From an uncultured Demequina sp. (GTDB lineage: Bacteria; Actinomycetota; Actinomycetes; Actinomycetales; Demequinaceae): a stretch of DNA of 5,609 nt. How positions within the stretch are numbered: the first letter of the stretch is position 1; the number at the start of each line of letters is the position of its first letter. Location: assembly GCA_937925595.1 (NCBI GenBank), contig CALALQ010000185.1, positions 1-5,609 of the forward strand, written 5' to 3'. This document shows, in pieces, positions 5,038-5,609 of the stretch. The notes beneath the pieces are model-generated. The model was not told the origin of the DNA and ran no database searches. It saw only the letters and a program-made list of their open reading frames with translations. Both the position numbers and the translations under genes were made by a program.

Positions 5038-5609
5038 GTGGCAAAGCCCCGCGTTCATGAGATCGCGAAGGAGCTCGGTGTACCGAGCAAGGACCTGATT
5101 GCCAAGCTCAACGAGCTTGGCGAGTACGTCAAGGGTCCGTCTTCTACTTTGGAAGCACCCGTCGTGCGCAAGGCGCGCGAAGCCTTCCCTGCTGCCGCCA
5201 ACAAGCCGGCAGCGGCTGCCCCTGCGGCGAAGGCTCCTGCCGCGCCCAAGCCGGCAGCACCCAAGCCCGCCGCACCCGCGGCACCTGAGGCGCCCAAGCC
5301 CGACGCTGAGGCGGCTCCCGCTCCCAAGGCGCCCGCCCCTGAGGCCCCTGCCGCAGCGTCGGCCAAGCCCAGCGCTCCCGCGCCCTCGCCTGCGGACATG
5401 CCTCGCCCGCGTCCCCGACCGGGCGGAAACAACCCGTTCTCGGACCGCAGCGACGTTCCGCGTCCGCGCCCGCGTCCGGGTGGCAACAACCCCTTCCAGG
5501 CTCCTCGCACCCCCGGGCCGCGCCCCGGTGGTGCCGGTGCCGCGCGTCCCGGTGCTCCGCGTCCCGGCGGTGCCGGTGCCCCGCGTCCCGGTGGCGGCGC
5601 CCCCCGTCC
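5038..5609 (+). CDS. infB: Translation initiation factor IF-2, N-terminal part (runs off window)
   Basis: The first 190 codons of IF2, the GTPase that brings fMet-tRNA to the 30S subunit and promotes subunit joining; the GTPase and tRNA-binding domains lie beyond the window. GTG 5038 opens [19 protein letters not shown], the IF2 N-terminal helical domain (about 1-50, with [20 protein letters not shown]) as in other actinobacteria. Residues 51-120 are a low-complexity Ala/Pro/Lys segment. From 121 the chain becomes Pro/Arg/Gly-rich, with [13 protein letters not shown] at 122-134 and again at 141-153, then repeated RPGG-type units to the window end. Such long, disordered, basic linkers are characteristic of actinobacterial IF2. 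It is separated from ylxR by the 127-base leader described above, and may have control separate from the rest of the operon. Confidence 0.96.
   Translation, partial: MAKPRVHEIAKELGVPSKDLIAKLNELGEYVKGPSSTLEAPVVRKAREAFPAAANKPAAAAPAAKAPAAPKPAAPKPAAPAAPEAPKPDAEAAPAPKAPAPEAPAAASAKPSAPAPSPADMPRPRPRPGGNNPFSDRSDVPRPRPRPGGNNPFQAPRTPGPRPGGAGAARPGAPRPGGAGAPRPGGGAPR

Noticed and set aside
5055..5510. Reverse-strand open frame opposite infB with Gly/Ala repeats
   Set aside because: It is the complement of the Pro/Ala-rich IF2 linker; its repeats simply reflect GCC, CCC and CCG codons on the forward strand.

Overview
This window is chromosomal DNA from a high-GC actinobacterium. GC-rich third codon positions, GTG starts and near-mycobacterial ProRS, NusA and InfB protein signatures all point that way. 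The order proS – (short reverse-strand gene) – rimP – nusA – ylxR – infB is the standard actinobacterial translation/transcription-factor neighbourhood. A member of the Micrococcales is my best guess, but that is inference.

Layout. Bases 2-364 hold the last 120 codons of a LacI/GalR-type repressor whose start lies outside the window. After a 31-base gap comes proS (396-2165, complete), whose candidate promoter would give a leaderless mRNA. A reverse-strand gene (3052-2162) for a lipoprotein with a probable ferritin-like DUF4439-type C-terminal module meets proS tail to tail, with the two stop codons interlocked. A compact divergent region (about 3053-3129) carries a good sigma-A-like promoter for rimP (3130-3585). 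nusA (3589-4608), ylxR (4623-4910) and infB (5038 to the window edge, partial) follow on the same strand with gaps of 3, 14 and 127 bases.

How the genes work together. ProRS charges tRNA-Pro. RimP matures the 30S subunit, NusA controls transcript elongation, pausing and antitermination, YlxR is a small RNA-binding protein tied to RNase P in Bacillus, and IF2 delivers initiator tRNA. This is a housekeeping gene-expression operon. The lipoprotein is the outlier: it is exported, transcribed the opposite way, and of unknown function.

The most unusual stretch is the 127-base ylxR–infB leader. It contains three tiny reading frames (Met-Ser-Thr-Arg, Met-Ser-Thr-Ser-Lys, Met-Ser-Thr-Gln-Gln), each beginning ATGAGYACC and each joined to the next by an ATGA stop/start overlap. 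They are followed by a strong hairpin and a competing pairing that would cover the infB Shine-Dalgarno sequence. Together these look like a possible translation-sensing control element for IF2. The pairings and frames are read directly from the sequence; the regulatory role is a hypothesis. No mobile element, CRISPR array, tRNA or rRNA is visible.
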